Shown here one piece after another: positions 24,625 to 33,069 of a stretch of 64,000 bases of DNA. The first letter of the stretch is position 1, and each line of letters opens with the position of its first letter. The DNA comes from Streptomyces sp. CB00455 (GTDB lineage: Bacteria > Actinomycetota > Actinomycetes > Streptomycetales > Streptomycetaceae), in NCBI RefSeq assembly GCF_001905445.1, contig NZ_LIVQ01000007.1, positions 246,766 to 310,765 on the forward strand, given 5' to 3'. Position numbers and translations under genes: made by a program. The notes below the pieces were generated by a model. The model made no database searches. It saw only the letters and a program-made list of their open reading frames with translations, and was not told where the DNA came from.

Positions 24625-25421
24625 AACTCTTCTGGATGGCCTTCACCGAACTGCTGCGCTGCACTCTGCTGGGCCATCTGCGCAACCGGTTGGCGTTGGC
24701 TCTGGCGGTCGCGTTCATTCCGGTCTGGATCACCGTGGCACGCCTGTGCACGTCCGACGAAGTGGTGCGTATCTGGCTGGCCGCCATCAGCGCCTCCGTC
24801 TCCGCCCGGGCCAGCCAGGTGGGCCAGGTGGCCAGCGCGCTGGGCGCCGTCACTCTGGTCGCAGGCTTCATCACCTTCACAGAGACCTTTCAGTCCCGGC
24901 AGATGGACCGCCGCCTGCTGCTGGCCGGCTACCCCCGGCTGCCGATACTGCTGGCGAAACTTGCTGCCGTCGCCCTCACCGCCGCTCTGCTGGCGTGCTA
25001 CACCACGATCCTGCTGTGGATCTCCCTGCCTGTACGCCATCCGGGCCCCCTGGCGCTGGCCCTTGCAGGCGCCGGCCTCGCCTACGGCGGCATCGGCCTT
25101 CTGCTCGGCTCTCTGGTCCACGGCGAGTTGGAGGGCTTCTTCCTCATCATCATGCTCAGCCTGGTCGACACCGGCCTGCAGAATCCCGTCTTCAACACGC
25201 TCATGGATGTGGCAGGCGTGTCCGCCCTTCCTCTGTACGGCGTGAACCAGCTCGCGCTGAGTGCAGCCCTCACCCCGCACGCCCCCTGGTCCCACGGCCT
25301 GCTCTCCCTCACCTGGTCCGCTGCGACCGGCACCCTGGCGCTCCTCGTCCTCCACACTCACCGCCCTTCCCGCTCCCCGTGGTCCCGCAGGACGAGGGTG
25401 CAGGCAGGGGGGTCACCGTAG
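24621..25421 (+). CDS. ABC-2 type transporter permease
   Basis: 266 aa from the TTG at 24621, overlapping the ATPase stop. Six hydrophobic segments are visible, for example LRNRLALALAVAFIPVWITV, ALAGAGLAYGGIGLLLGSLV and FFLIIMLSLVDTGLQN. These are typical of small ABC-2 exporter permeases of unknown substrate. The C-terminus ends in a basic tail (RPSRSPWSRRTRV). Together with the preceding ATPase it makes a complete exporter. Confidence 0.88.
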   Translation: MKLFWMAFTELLRCTLLGHLRNRLALALAVAFIPVWITVARLCTSDEVVRIWLAAISASVSARASQVGQVASALGAVTLVAGFITFTETFQSRQMDRRLLLAGYPRLPILLAKLAAVALTAALLACYTTILLWISLPVRHPGPLALALAGAGLAYGGIGLLLGSLVHGELEGFFLIIMLSLVDTGLQNPVFNTLMDVAGVSALPLYGVNQLALSAALTPHAPWSHGLLSLTWSAATGTLALLVLHTHRPSRSPWSRRTRVQAGGSP

Positions 25422-25744
25422 GGACGGCCCTCCTCCCGGCCCCTGGTCGCCGGTCCCCGCCGGTCGCCGGCCGGGCTTGGTCTGCGACGCGTGCCTGCGC
25501 CGGCGGGAGCGGCCGCTGCCCGGCAGACCGCGCACTGCGACGATCACGACGGACCGACACCAAGCGTTTCCCTGATCCGGTGGCCGTGGAGCAGCAGCTT
25601 CCCGACGGCCTGGTCCTCGACGGCGAGCTGTTGACCTGTACCTCTACGGGGGATGGCCTGCCCAGAACCCGGCCACCTACGGGTGGATCCCGCCGATGTC
25701 CGAGTCGCCGGCCGCGGTGACCCAAGCGCTGCATGCCGGGGGAG
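25422..25744 (+). other. Gene debris, possible DNA ligase fragment
   Basis: A short frame at about 25545-25640 reads DTKRFPDPVAVEQQLPDGLV followed by LDGEL, resembling the segment before the nucleotidyltransferase core of ATP-dependent DNA ligases. A different frame continues LYGGWPAQNPATYGWIPPMS, unassigned. No intact gene is present. Confidence 0.35.
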
Positions 25745-26137
25745 TCAGCTCAGGGCCGTCCCGGAAGGGTTGAGCACAGGGTTGGTCGCTGTTCGGGCGG
25801 TGTCGTCGGTGCGAAGGGTGAGGTCGAGGAGGCCGGGGAAGCGTGCATCGAATTCTTCGCGGCGCAGCCGGTTGAAGCGCTTGGTGCCCTGGTCGCGCTG
25901 CTCTACGAGGCCGGCGTCGCGCAGGACGCCGAAGTGGTGGCTCTTGGCCGCCCGGCCGACGGGGACGTCGAAGTCGCTGCAACTGAGGGTCCAGTCTGCG
26001 TGGCCGGCCAGGTCGCGGACCAACTGGATGCGTACGGGGTCGGCGAGAGCCGAGAGCGCAGAGAGGAGGGGGACGTTGTCGGGGTGGGTGTGTACGGGCG
26101 CCGGTCTGTGTCCCGTGGGTGGAGCCTGGTCCGACAT
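25745..26137 (-). CDS. ArsR-family HTH regulator
   Basis: 130 aa from the ATG at 26137 (AAGGAG upstream). Winged helix: LLSALSALADPVRIQLVRDL, recognition region GRAAKSHHFGVLRDAGLVEQ and wing QGTKRFNRLRREEFD. One Cys (LSCSDF) lies before the recognition helix, but no typical CxC metal box is seen, so the ligand is probably organic or redox-related. It is divergent from a quinone oxidoreductase. Dyads with ATGTTC/GAACAT and CAATGT/ACATTG arms lie between the two genes. Confidence 0.88.
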   Translation of the reverse strand: MSDQAPPTGHRPAPVHTHPDNVPLLSALSALADPVRIQLVRDLAGHADWTLSCSDFDVPVGRAAKSHHFGVLRDAGLVEQRDQGTKRFNRLRREEFDARFPGLLDLTLRTDDTARTATNPVLNPSGTALS

Positions 26138-26174
26138 GCCTCTCGCTCCTTCGTGGCGGTCACACCTGCTTGTG

Positions 26175-26200
26175 CAATGTTCGATATCCATCTTACATTG
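26175..26200. promoter_or_regulatory. Putative ArsR-family operator 1
   Basis: Inverted repeat CAATGT-N14-ACATTG. Its arms share the ATGTTCG core with the second dyad. Confidence 0.55.
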
Positions 26201-26204
26201 GGCG

Positions 26205-26226
26205 ATGTTCGCTTCCCGTTGAACAT
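26205..26226. promoter_or_regulatory. Putative ArsR-family operator 2
   Basis: Inverted repeat ATGTTC-N10-GAACAT, 22 bp before the oxidoreductase start. The site probably represses the divergent pair. Confidence 0.55.
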
Positions 26227-26247
26227 TGATGGAAGGGTGGTTCACGC

Positions 26248-27225
26248 ATGCGTGCGGTCGAGTTCCAGACCTACGGCGGCCCCGAGGTACTACAGGTCGT
26301 GCAGGCCGAAGTTCCCGAGCCCGGACCGGGCCAGGTGACCATCGATACCGCCTGGGCGGGGGTGAACTTCGCGGACATCAAAGCGCGCGCCGAGGGCTAC
26401 CGGGTCACGTCGCTGCCCCACCGGCCCGGCTTGGAGGTCTCCGGGCGCATCAGGGCGGTCGGCGCGGGCGTCGAGGCGCTGCGGGCGGGGCAGGAGGTGG
26501 CCGCGCTCGTCAACGGGGGCGGTTACGCCGAGGTGGTCGTCGCCGAGGCCGCGTCCGTGTTCGCACTGCCCGACGGACTCGGCCTGCGGATCGCGGCCAC
26601 AGTGCCGACCGTGCTGCCGACCGCGCACGCCCTCATCCATGAGGTAGGGCGGCTGCGCGCCGGGGAGAGTGTTTTGGTGCACGGCGCGGCGGGCGGCATC
26701 GGCACGGCGGTCGGGCAGCTCGCGCGGGCGGCGGGCGCCGGCGCGGTGTACGGCGTGGTCTCCACCGACACCAAGGCCGACTACGCCCTCCGGCACGGCT
26801 ACGACGAAGTGTTCCGGGCCGACACCTTCGCCGAGGACGTCCGTCGCGCGACCGGCGGCAGGGGGGTCGACCTGATCCTCGACCCGGTGGGCGGTGACAC
26901 GCTGCGCCGCGGGCTGGGCGCACTGGCCGTCTTCGGGCGCCTGGTGTCGTTCGGCAACGCCAGCGGCGCCGCGCCATGGCAGGTCGGGCAGCCCGAACTG
27001 TACGCGCAGGGCCGCTCCATCAGCGGCTTTTCCGTGCTGGCGCTCGCCCAGAGCGCACCCGGCGCCGTGCGCGCCCTGACCGAAGCCGCCCTGCGCGCAG
27101 TCGCCGAAGGCACGGTGTCCCTGCCTGTCACCGCCGAATTCCCCCTCTCCGACGCCGCCGGCGCCCACAGGCTGATGGGCGGGCGCACCTCCACCGGCAA
27201 GCTGCTGCTGCGCGCCACCGGCTGA
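26248..27225 (+). CDS. NAD(P)H:quinone oxidoreductase (MDR family)
   Basis: 325 aa zinc-independent medium-chain dehydrogenase. MRAVEFQTYGGPEVLQVVQA is the classic quinone oxidoreductase N-terminus. NADPH motif VHGAAGGIGTAVGQLARAAG (~145-165), then GRGVDLILDPVGGDTLRRGL. Zinc-ligand Cys residues of alcohol dehydrogenases are absent. It probably reduces quinones or enones with NADPH, controlled by the divergent ArsR-type regulator; the pair resembles an electrophile-response switch (inference). Confidence 0.92.
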   Translation: MRAVEFQTYGGPEVLQVVQAEVPEPGPGQVTIDTAWAGVNFADIKARAEGYRVTSLPHRPGLEVSGRIRAVGAGVEALRAGQEVAALVNGGGYAEVVVAEAASVFALPDGLGLRIAATVPTVLPTAHALIHEVGRLRAGESVLVHGAAGGIGTAVGQLARAAGAGAVYGVVSTDTKADYALRHGYDEVFRADTFAEDVRRATGGRGVDLILDPVGGDTLRRGLGALAVFGRLVSFGNASGAAPWQVGQPELYAQGRSISGFSVLALAQSAPGAVRALTEAALRAVAEGTVSLPVTAEFPLSDAAGAHRLMGGRTSTGKLLLRATG

Positions 27226-27260
27226 CCGCATACACCCAGGTCTCCCCGGTCCGACCGGAT

Positions 27261-28721
27261 CTACTGCTGGTGCAGGCCGCGGCCCGCCAGGCTCAGGAAG
27301 GCCTCGCCGACGGCTTCCGAGAGGGTCGGGTGGGCGTGGACGTGCCGGGCCACATCGGCCGGTTCGGCGTCCCAGCCCACGATGAGCTGGCTCTCCGAGA
27401 TCATTTCCGACACGTGCGGCCCGACCAGGTGTACCCCGAGCACCCGCCCGTCCCGTTCGGCGACCACCTTCACCACGCCGCCCTGCCCGTGCACCATGCC
27501 CTTGGCCACGGCCGTCAGCGGCATCGAGTTGACCACCACGTCGTAGGACCGCTCCCGTGCCTGCGCCTCGGTGAGTCCGACGGCGGCCGTCTGCGGGGAG
27601 GAGTAGGTCACCCGCGGCACCGCCGCGTAGTCCACCGGGGCCGACACCACCCCCGCCAGGGTCTCCGCGACGAGCAGCCCCTCCGCGAACGAGGCGTGCG
27701 CCAGCCCGAGAGAGGGCGGCGGCAGCAGATCGCCGACCACGTGGACGCCGGGCACCGCTGTCTCCAGCCGCGACCAGTCGGCGGGGGCCACGAACCCCCG
27801 CTCGTCCAACGCCACTCCGGCCGCCTCCAGGTCCAGCCCGTCCGTCACCGGCACCCGGCCGACCGCCACGAGCAGCCGCTCGGCGGTCATCTCACGCAGC
27901 TCGCCGCGGGCGGTGCGGACGGTGGCGCGCACCCCGGTCCCGTCGGCCGTGCGCACGGCGCCCTCCAGCTTGGCCCCCGTCTGAATGTCGATCCCGCGGT
28001 TCCTCAACCCCCGCGCCAGGTGGCGGGACACGTCCACGTCCTCCAGCGGGACCAGCCGGCCGGCCGCCTCGACGAGGGTGACCTCCGCGCCCATCGAGCG
28101 GTGGAAGGAGGCGTACTCGACTCCGATCGCCCCGCCGCCCAGCACCAGCACCGACTCGGGGAGACCGGGGGCGAAGAGCGCGTCGTCACTGGTCACGACG
28201 GTCCTGCCGTCCGGCTCCAGACCGGGCAGGAGCCGCGGCCGCGATCCAGTCGCGAGCACGATCCCCCGGGTGGCGGTGAACTCCCTGCCGTCCTCGGTCC
28301 GTACCGAACGCGGCCCGGTCAGCCGCGCGGCGGCGCGGACCACGGTGACCCCGGCACGGCTCAGGTGGCTCTCGACGCCCTTGTGGTTGCGCCCGACTAT
28401 GTCGTCGCGGGTGGCGGTCAGCGCGGACCAGTCCACCGAGTCCAAGGTCGCCTTCACACCCCACCGTTCGCGCGCCTCGCCGATCCCGTCGACGAGTTCC
28501 GCCGCGTGCAGCATCGCCTTGCTGGGGATGCAGCCGCGGTGCAGGCAGGTGCCGCCGAGCTTGTCGCGCTCCGCGACGACGACCTTCAGGCCGAGGGCCG
28601 CGGCGCGCAGGGCGGTGCTGTACCCGCCGGTTCCGCCGCCGATCACGATCACGTCGGTCACGGTTGCTTCGGTCACGGTTGCTTCGGTCACGGTCGCTCC
28701 GGTCACGCCATCTGTGTTCAT
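27261..28721 (-). CDS. lpdA: Dihydrolipoyl dehydrogenase
   Basis: 486 aa from the ATG at 28721. FAD motif VIVIGGGTGGYSTALRAAAL, redox disulfide GGTCLHRGCIPSK (~55-67), NAD motif VLVLGGGAIGVEYASFH, and active-site His-Glu in HVHAHPTLSEAVGEAF near the C-terminus. This is the E3 flavoprotein of 2-oxo-acid dehydrogenase complexes, reoxidising dihydrolipoamide. No E1 or E2 genes are nearby, so it is a stand-alone copy, perhaps controlled by the divergent LysR. Its N-terminus carries a 15-bp tandem repeat giving TVTEA repeated units before the FAD motif. Confidence 0.92.
   Translation of the reverse strand: MNTDGVTGATVTEATVTEATVTDVIVIGGGTGGYSTALRAAALGLKVVVAERDKLGGTCLHRGCIPSKAMLHAAELVDGIGEARERWGVKATLDSVDWSALTATRDDIVGRNHKGVESHLSRAGVTVVRAAARLTGPRSVRTEDGREFTATRGIVLATGSRPRLLPGLEPDGRTVVTSDDALFAPGLPESVLVLGGGAIGVEYASFHRSMGAEVTLVEAAGRLVPLEDVDVSRHLARGLRNRGIDIQTGAKLEGAVRTADGTGVRATVRTARGELREMTAERLLVAVGRVPVTDGLDLEAAGVALDERGFVAPADWSRLETAVPGVHVVGDLLPPPSLGLAHASFAEGLLVAETLAGVVSAPVDYAAVPRVTYSSPQTAAVGLTEAQARERSYDVVVNSMPLTAVAKGMVHGQGGVVKVVAERDGRVLGVHLVGPHVSEMISESQLIVGWDAEPADVARHVHAHPTLSEAVGEAFLSLAGRGLHQQ
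28655..28705. repeat. 15-bp tandem repeat at the lpdA N-terminus
   Basis: About three copies of GGTCACGGTTGCTTC (last one imperfect) encode ATVTE-type units just after the start codon. It may vary in copy number between strains. Confidence 0.75.
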
Positions 28722-28805
28722 GGCTCCAGCGTGCGGCGCCGGGCCGCGGGGAGTCCAAGTCAATGATCTTGTAGGTTCCATGTACGTCCCTCATGGCTCG
28801 TAGCG

Positions 28806-28822
28806 CATGATGGCCCATCATG
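28806..28822. promoter_or_regulatory. Palindrome over the lysR start
   Basis: CATGATGG-C-CCATCATG is a perfect 8-1-8 palindrome whose right arm contains the lysR ATG (28820). It may be an autoregulatory site; LysR boxes are usually longer, so this is tentative. Confidence 0.4.
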
Positions 28823-29695
28823 AGCCTGCGCCAGATGGAGTACTTCCTCGCCGTCGTGGAGGAGTCCTCCTTCACCCGGGCCGCCGAGATCCTGTACGTC
28901 ACCCAGCCCGCCCTGTCCCACCAGATCAAGGCGCTGGAACGAGCCCTTGGCGGTGACCTGCTCGAACGGATGCCGCGCGGCGTCCGGCTCACCGCCATGG
29001 GCCGGGCCTACCTGCCGCACGCGCAACTCGCCGTACGCAGCGCCCGCCAGGCCGAACGCGCGGCCCGCGCCGCCACCGGGGCGGCCGGGGGCGAACTGCA
29101 CGTTGCCACCGTCCACGCGCTGGCCGTCGGCCTGCTGCCCGGCGTGGTCGCCCGCTGGCGCGCCCTGCACCCGGGGGTCCGGCTGGTGCTGCGCGAGTAC
29201 GCCTCCACCGAAACCCTGGAGGAACAGCTGGAGCGCGGCGCGGCGGACCTCGCCGTGGGCCCGGAGCCGAAGGACTGGACGGGCCCGCTGATCCCGGCGG
29301 GCCGGGAGGAGATCGTCCTGGTCGTCCCCTTCGACGACCCGCTCGCGGGGCGCGCCGCGGTCCGCCTGGCCGAACTCGCCGACCGCGACTGGATCCGCTG
29401 CGCCATGGAACCGCGGGTCCAGGGCGAACCCTTCCTGGACCGGGTGTGCGGCCTGGCGGGGTTCACCCCGCGCACCGCGGTGCATACGGAACACACCTCC
29501 ACCGCCGTACGGATGGCCGCCGCGGGCATCGGCATCGTGGCGGCCCCCGCCCACCTGGCCCGCAGCGCGATCGGCGAGGACTGTGTCCTGCTCCCGGTCG
29601 ACCCGCCGTGGCACCGCCCCCTGGCGGTCTTCTCCCGGCAGCCCCTGACCGGCGCGGCCCGGTCTTTCACGGACCTGTTGGAAGAAACGCCCTAA
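28820..29695 (+). CDS. LysR family regulator
   Basis: 291 aa. N-terminal HTH: MSLRQMEYFLAVVEESSFTR, AAEILYVTQPALSHQIKALE, RALGGDLLERMPRGVRLT. The effector domain (~90-285) has LHVATVHALAVGLLPGVVAR and AAAGIGIVAAPAHLA. It is divergent from the dihydrolipoyl dehydrogenase gene, 98 bp apart, and probably regulates it. No good ribosome-binding site precedes the ATG; the palindrome at 28806-28822 covers that position. Effector unknown. Confidence 0.92.
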   Translation: MSLRQMEYFLAVVEESSFTRAAEILYVTQPALSHQIKALERALGGDLLERMPRGVRLTAMGRAYLPHAQLAVRSARQAERAARAATGAAGGELHVATVHALAVGLLPGVVARWRALHPGVRLVLREYASTETLEEQLERGAADLAVGPEPKDWTGPLIPAGREEIVLVVPFDDPLAGRAAVRLAELADRDWIRCAMEPRVQGEPFLDRVCGLAGFTPRTAVHTEHTSTAVRMAAAGIGIVAAPAHLARSAIGEDCVLLPVDPPWHRPLAVFSRQPLTGAARSFTDLLEETP

Positions 29696-30040
29696 CTGAT
29701 CGTCTCAGGCGTGATGTCCCGGCCGCAGCGGTGGGCTGCTCAGGGGTAACGGCCCAACTGTCAGCGCCAGTTCGACTGATCCCGTCCGTTTCCGGTTCGC
29801 CGCCGGAGCGCGAGGAGTGGGCAAGTACTGGCCGGCTTCAGCACCGGCTGCTGAGCGGGCATGCCTGCCCCGCGCACGCAGAGGCCCTCGGGGGATCGGG
29901 AAGGCGCCTCCCGAACGGGGATCACCGCAATGACGACGACGCGGACCCGGCCGAGCTGCGCGTCAGCTCATTCCCCTACCGCTCCACCCCGGACTGAGCC
30001 GGACTTTCCCCCCTCGCCCTCGCCTGGCACCCGGCCGGGG
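29696..30040. other. No confident gene
   Basis: Short frames only. One (ending near 29998, RVSSFPYRSTPD) looks protein-like but lacks a start and a family. The remainder precedes the regulated promoter at 30041. Confidence 0.35.
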
Positions 30041-30069
30041 TTGACTCTCTTGGCTACTGGCATTAGCTT
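30041..30069 (+). promoter_or_regulatory. Sigma-70-type promoter of the hydrolase-tetR operon
   Basis: TTGACT (-35), 17-bp spacer, TAGCTT (-10). The -10 lies inside the first of two repeated operator dyads. Confidence 0.55.
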
Positions 30070-30100
30070 CTAGCTAGTCGCATTAGCTTATAGCTATTGC
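30061..30100. promoter_or_regulatory. Tandem TetR-type operator
   Basis: Two 20-bp direct repeats each begin CATTAGCTT and contain a TAGCT-N2/3-AGCTA dyad (30064-30076 and 30084-30096). A 20-bp period puts both on the same face of the helix, suiting cooperative binding by the TetR-type protein encoded second in the operon. Confidence 0.65.
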
Positions 30101-30122
30101 GCTTAACGAGCAGGGAGATGTC

Positions 30123-30959
30123 ATGGCTGAGTTCGTCTCCGTCCCGGGCGGCACCATCGCCTACGAGGTCGCTGGAGAAGGCCCGTTGGTCGTCCTGGCC
30201 CACGGCATGGGGGACAGCCGCGCGGCGTACAGGTTCGTCCTGCCGCGTCTGGCGGCGGCGGGGTATCGAGTGGCCGCGGTCGACCTGCGGGGCTGCGGCG
30301 AGTCGAGCGCGCAGTGGCCTTCCTACTCGCGCACCGACATCGCGGGCGATCTGCTCGCGGTGATCCGCCACATCGACGGCGGCCCGGCCGTCCTGGTCGG
30401 CCACTCGATCTCCGGCGGCGCCGCCACCATCGCAGCCGCCCAGGATTCCGGCCTGGTCAGGGGCATCATCGAGCTGGGCCCCTTCACGCGCGCGCAGTCG
30501 ATCAAGCTCGGCGACTTCCGCTCGAAGAGCTACCGCAAGGGTGCCTTCCGGCTGCTCGGCGCCAGCCTGTTCGGCAGCGTGGGACTGTGGTCCCGTTATC
30601 TCGACCACGCCTACCCGGGCCGCAAGCCGGCCGACTGGACCGACCGCCTGGCCCGCATAGAAGCGATGCTGGGCGAGCCCGGCCGGATGCGGGCGATGCA
30701 GAAGATGGGGCAGTCGGCGCCGACCGACGCCGGCGCCCAGTTGGGCAACGTACGGTGCCCTGCCCTGATCGTGCAGGGTTCGCTCGACCCCGACTGGGTC
30801 GATCCGCGCGCCGAGGGCGAAGCGATCGTGGCTGCGATGCCGGCCGGTCTCGGAGAGCTCGCCGTGATCGAGGGAGCCGGCCACTACCCGCACGACCAGT
30901 ACCCCGAGGAGACGGCGTCCCTGATGCTGGCCTTCCTGAAAGCACACGCCCGTGCCTAG
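30123..30959 (+). CDS. Alpha/beta hydrolase under TetR control
   Basis: 278 aa. Oxyanion motif VLAHGMGDSR (~25), nucleophile elbow VGHSISGG (~97; Ser), acid in VQGSLDPDWV (~220) and His in EGAGHYPHDQYP (~250). GGGAGAT precedes the ATG. It resembles perhydrolase and epoxide-type esterases; substrate unknown. It is first in an operon with a TetR regulator (8-bp overlap) and a membrane protein. Two repeated dyads over the promoter imply tight repression relieved by a ligand, plausibly the enzyme's substrate. Confidence 0.9.
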   Translation: MAEFVSVPGGTIAYEVAGEGPLVVLAHGMGDSRAAYRFVLPRLAAAGYRVAAVDLRGCGESSAQWPSYSRTDIAGDLLAVIRHIDGGPAVLVGHSISGGAATIAAAQDSGLVRGIIELGPFTRAQSIKLGDFRSKSYRKGAFRLLGASLFGSVGLWSRYLDHAYPGRKPADWTDRLARIEAMLGEPGRMRAMQKMGQSAPTDAGAQLGNVRCPALIVQGSLDPDWVDPRAEGEAIVAAMPAGLGELAVIEGAGHYPHDQYPEETASLMLAFLKAHARA

Positions 30960-31536
30960 GGCGGGCCTCGATACGAGCGCCGTCGTCGCGGCGGGAGCGG
31001 CGCTCGCCGACGAGGTCGGTCTGGCGGGCCTGACCATGGGTCTGCTGGCCGACAGGCTCGGCGTACGGCCGCCGTCCCTGTACAAGCACGTCGGCTCCCT
31101 GCACGAACTGCGGCACGGCATCTCCGTCCAGGCCAAGCGTGAATTCGCCCATCAGCTGGCCCGGAAGTCCGTCGGCCGTTCCGGCCCGGACGCGGTCCGG
31201 GCGTTCGCCGACAGCTACCGTCACTGGGCCCTGGAGCATCCCGGCCGCTACGCCGCCACCATCCCCGCTCCGGCGGCCGGTGACGAGGAGGACCGCCGCG
31301 TCAGCGAAGCGGCGTTGCAGGTCCTGCTCGACGTCCTCGCCGGTTTCGGCCTGCCCGACGAGCGGGTAGTGGACTCCGCACGGGCGCTGCGGTCAGCACT
31401 TCACGGGTTCGTCACCCTTGAGGGCGCCGGCGGCTTCCGGATGGCCCGCGACGCCACGCGGAGTTTCCACTTCCTCGTCGACACCCTGATCGCCGGCTTC
31501 CAGGCCGACCCTCCTGATCACGCCTCCGAAGGATGA
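30952..31536 (+). CDS. TetR family repressor
   Basis: 194 aa from the GTG at 30952, overlapping the hydrolase end by 8 bp. HTH: VAAGAALADEVGLAGLTMGL, LADRLGVRPPSLYKHVGSLH. The C-terminal domain has the WHG-type ALRSALHGFVTLEGAGGF motif. It very likely binds the tandem dyads at 30061-30100 and represses its own operon. Ligand unknown. Confidence 0.93.
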   Translation: MPRAGLDTSAVVAAGAALADEVGLAGLTMGLLADRLGVRPPSLYKHVGSLHELRHGISVQAKREFAHQLARKSVGRSGPDAVRAFADSYRHWALEHPGRYAATIPAPAAGDEEDRRVSEAALQVLLDVLAGFGLPDERVVDSARALRSALHGFVTLEGAGGFRMARDATRSFHFLVDTLIAGFQADPPDHASEG

Positions 31537-31537
31537 C

Positions 31538-32062
31538 ATGGCCGCCACCGATCCCTCCCTGTCCGCCCCACAGATACCTGTGAACGGGAAGACTCCGGCC
31601 GAACCGTTGTCCGAGGCGCCCTTCGCCGACCGGGGTCGGGAGGCCGCCGTCAGCACCGTGAGGACCAGGACGCAACCGCCGGGGCACGACTACGTCCGAG
31701 GCGGCATGCGCTTCGCCGGCGAGTTGACCGCTTGGGTGTGCACCCCCTGGGCCCTGTGGCCGCACTCCATCCCGCTGGCGATCGGCGCCGTCCTGCTGCT
31801 GATCGGGCTGCCTGCCGTCTTCAGCACCCCGGGCGACCGGCCCGGCGCAGACGCCCCCGTTGCGGTGCCGGGCATCGTCACCATCTTGCTGGTCGTGCTC
31901 CATCTGGTGGCGGCGGCAGCGTCTGCGTGGGCGCTGTGGGGGACGTGGATCGCCGCAACGGTGACCGTCCTGTGCCTGGTCGTGCCGTTTACCGAGCTAC
32001 CGCGCTGGCGAGCCCTGATGAGTGCGACCCACGATCAAGCTGAGCGCCCAGCGCGCCGGTGA
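31538..32062 (+). CDS. Small integral membrane protein (YrdB-like)
   Basis: 174 aa; the first ~50 residues are polar and the true start may be the GTG near residue 39. Four hydrophobic segments follow, including LTAWVCTPWALWPHSIPLAI, GAVLLLIGLPAVF, VTILLVVLHLVAAAASAW and ATVTVLCLVVPF. The pattern recalls the small DUF2568/YrdB membrane family, by memory only. It begins one base after the tetR stop codon and so belongs to the same operon. Function unknown. Confidence 0.75.
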   Translation: MAATDPSLSAPQIPVNGKTPAEPLSEAPFADRGREAAVSTVRTRTQPPGHDYVRGGMRFAGELTAWVCTPWALWPHSIPLAIGAVLLLIGLPAVFSTPGDRPGADAPVAVPGIVTILLVVLHLVAAAASAWALWGTWIAATVTVLCLVVPFTELPRWRALMSATHDQAERPARR

Positions 32063-32244
32063 CCGCGGAGACCTGGGCTCTGTCAGAGTGGACTGTACGA
32101 TCAGCCGCGCCGTGGGCAGGTCGTCGAACAGGTCCTTCCGCGCCACGTCTGCGCTCTGATGTAGAGGGCGGCCCCGCCGAGCGTCACGAAGGCAGCCGGA
32201 CTGCTGTGGACTGTTCGGCCCAATCGGTGGCATCGTCAGCAATT

Positions 32245-33069
32245 GTGACGGAGCATGATTTCCTGGCGTTGGCGCCGCAGTACACCACGACATCCGAGCT
32301 GCTCTCGATGTCGGCGCATCGGCGGGGGATGGATGTAGACGTACTTCCCGCCCATGGCGGTGTGGGCACCGCCATGGGCAGGCGCGGTGGCCACTACTAT
32401 GGCGGCCCCGCTTTCGCGACACGCGTCGTGGATGCCCTTGAGGTCGCACTCTTGGAGCCGTCTGACGACTGGCTGGCCACATTGCCCCGCGAGTACACCG
32501 GACGGCGCATCGCCATGGCGACCCTGGGCGAGGCGTGCTGTCTGTCCCGGCCGGCGTTCGTCAAGCCGCCGAGTGACAAGAGCTTCCCGGCCGCCGTCTA
32601 CGCCAGCGGCAGTTGCCTCCCGACACGGCCGGAGCTGTCACTGGACGTGCCGGTACAGATCAGCGACGTGGTGACCTGGGCGGCGGAGTTTCGCTTGTAC
32701 CTCCTGGACGGCGAGGTCCGCACTGGTTCGCAGTACGCCACCTTCGGCCGTCTCGACGCCGAGCGGCTGGACGGGCACCGCTACGAAGACGCTGTCCTGG
32801 AGTTCGCGGATGATCTCCTCGCCACATGCGGCGATGGCCTGCCCAGCGCGGTGGTGGTGGACGTCGGGCTCCTGGCCGCACCCGAGCACGGCGCCGCCGA
32901 CCAGTGGGCGGTGGTCGAGGCGAACATGGCGTGGTTCAGCAACTGCTATGCCGCGGATCCTGACCGGGTACTGGACGTCGTCCTGCGCTCAGCTGGTCCG
33001 CGGGCACAGATGGCGGAGCGAGACCGCCGGTTCTGCCAGAACATCGAGGACGCTCACCTCGCCGGCTGA
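32245..33069 (+). CDS. ATP-grasp domain protein
   Basis: 274 aa from the GTG at 32245 (VTEHDFLALAPQYTTTSELL); the open frame runs further upstream but without conserved sequence. RRGGHYYGGPAFATRVVD, then FVKPPSDKSFPAAVY (ATP-binding Lys) and VVVDVGLLA...WAVVEANMAWFSN (metal-binding Glu/Asn) fit ATP-grasp ligases of the DUF4343 group. Such enzymes join a carboxylate to an amine using ATP; the substrate is unknown and no peptide precursor or partner gene is next to it. Confidence 0.78.
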   Translation: MTEHDFLALAPQYTTTSELLSMSAHRRGMDVDVLPAHGGVGTAMGRRGGHYYGGPAFATRVVDALEVALLEPSDDWLATLPREYTGRRIAMATLGEACCLSRPAFVKPPSDKSFPAAVYASGSCLPTRPELSLDVPVQISDVVTWAAEFRLYLLDGEVRTGSQYATFGRLDAERLDGHRYEDAVLEFADDLLATCGDGLPSAVVVDVGLLAAPEHGAADQWAVVEANMAWFSNCYAADPDRVLDVVLRSAGPRAQMAERDRRFCQNIEDAHLAG

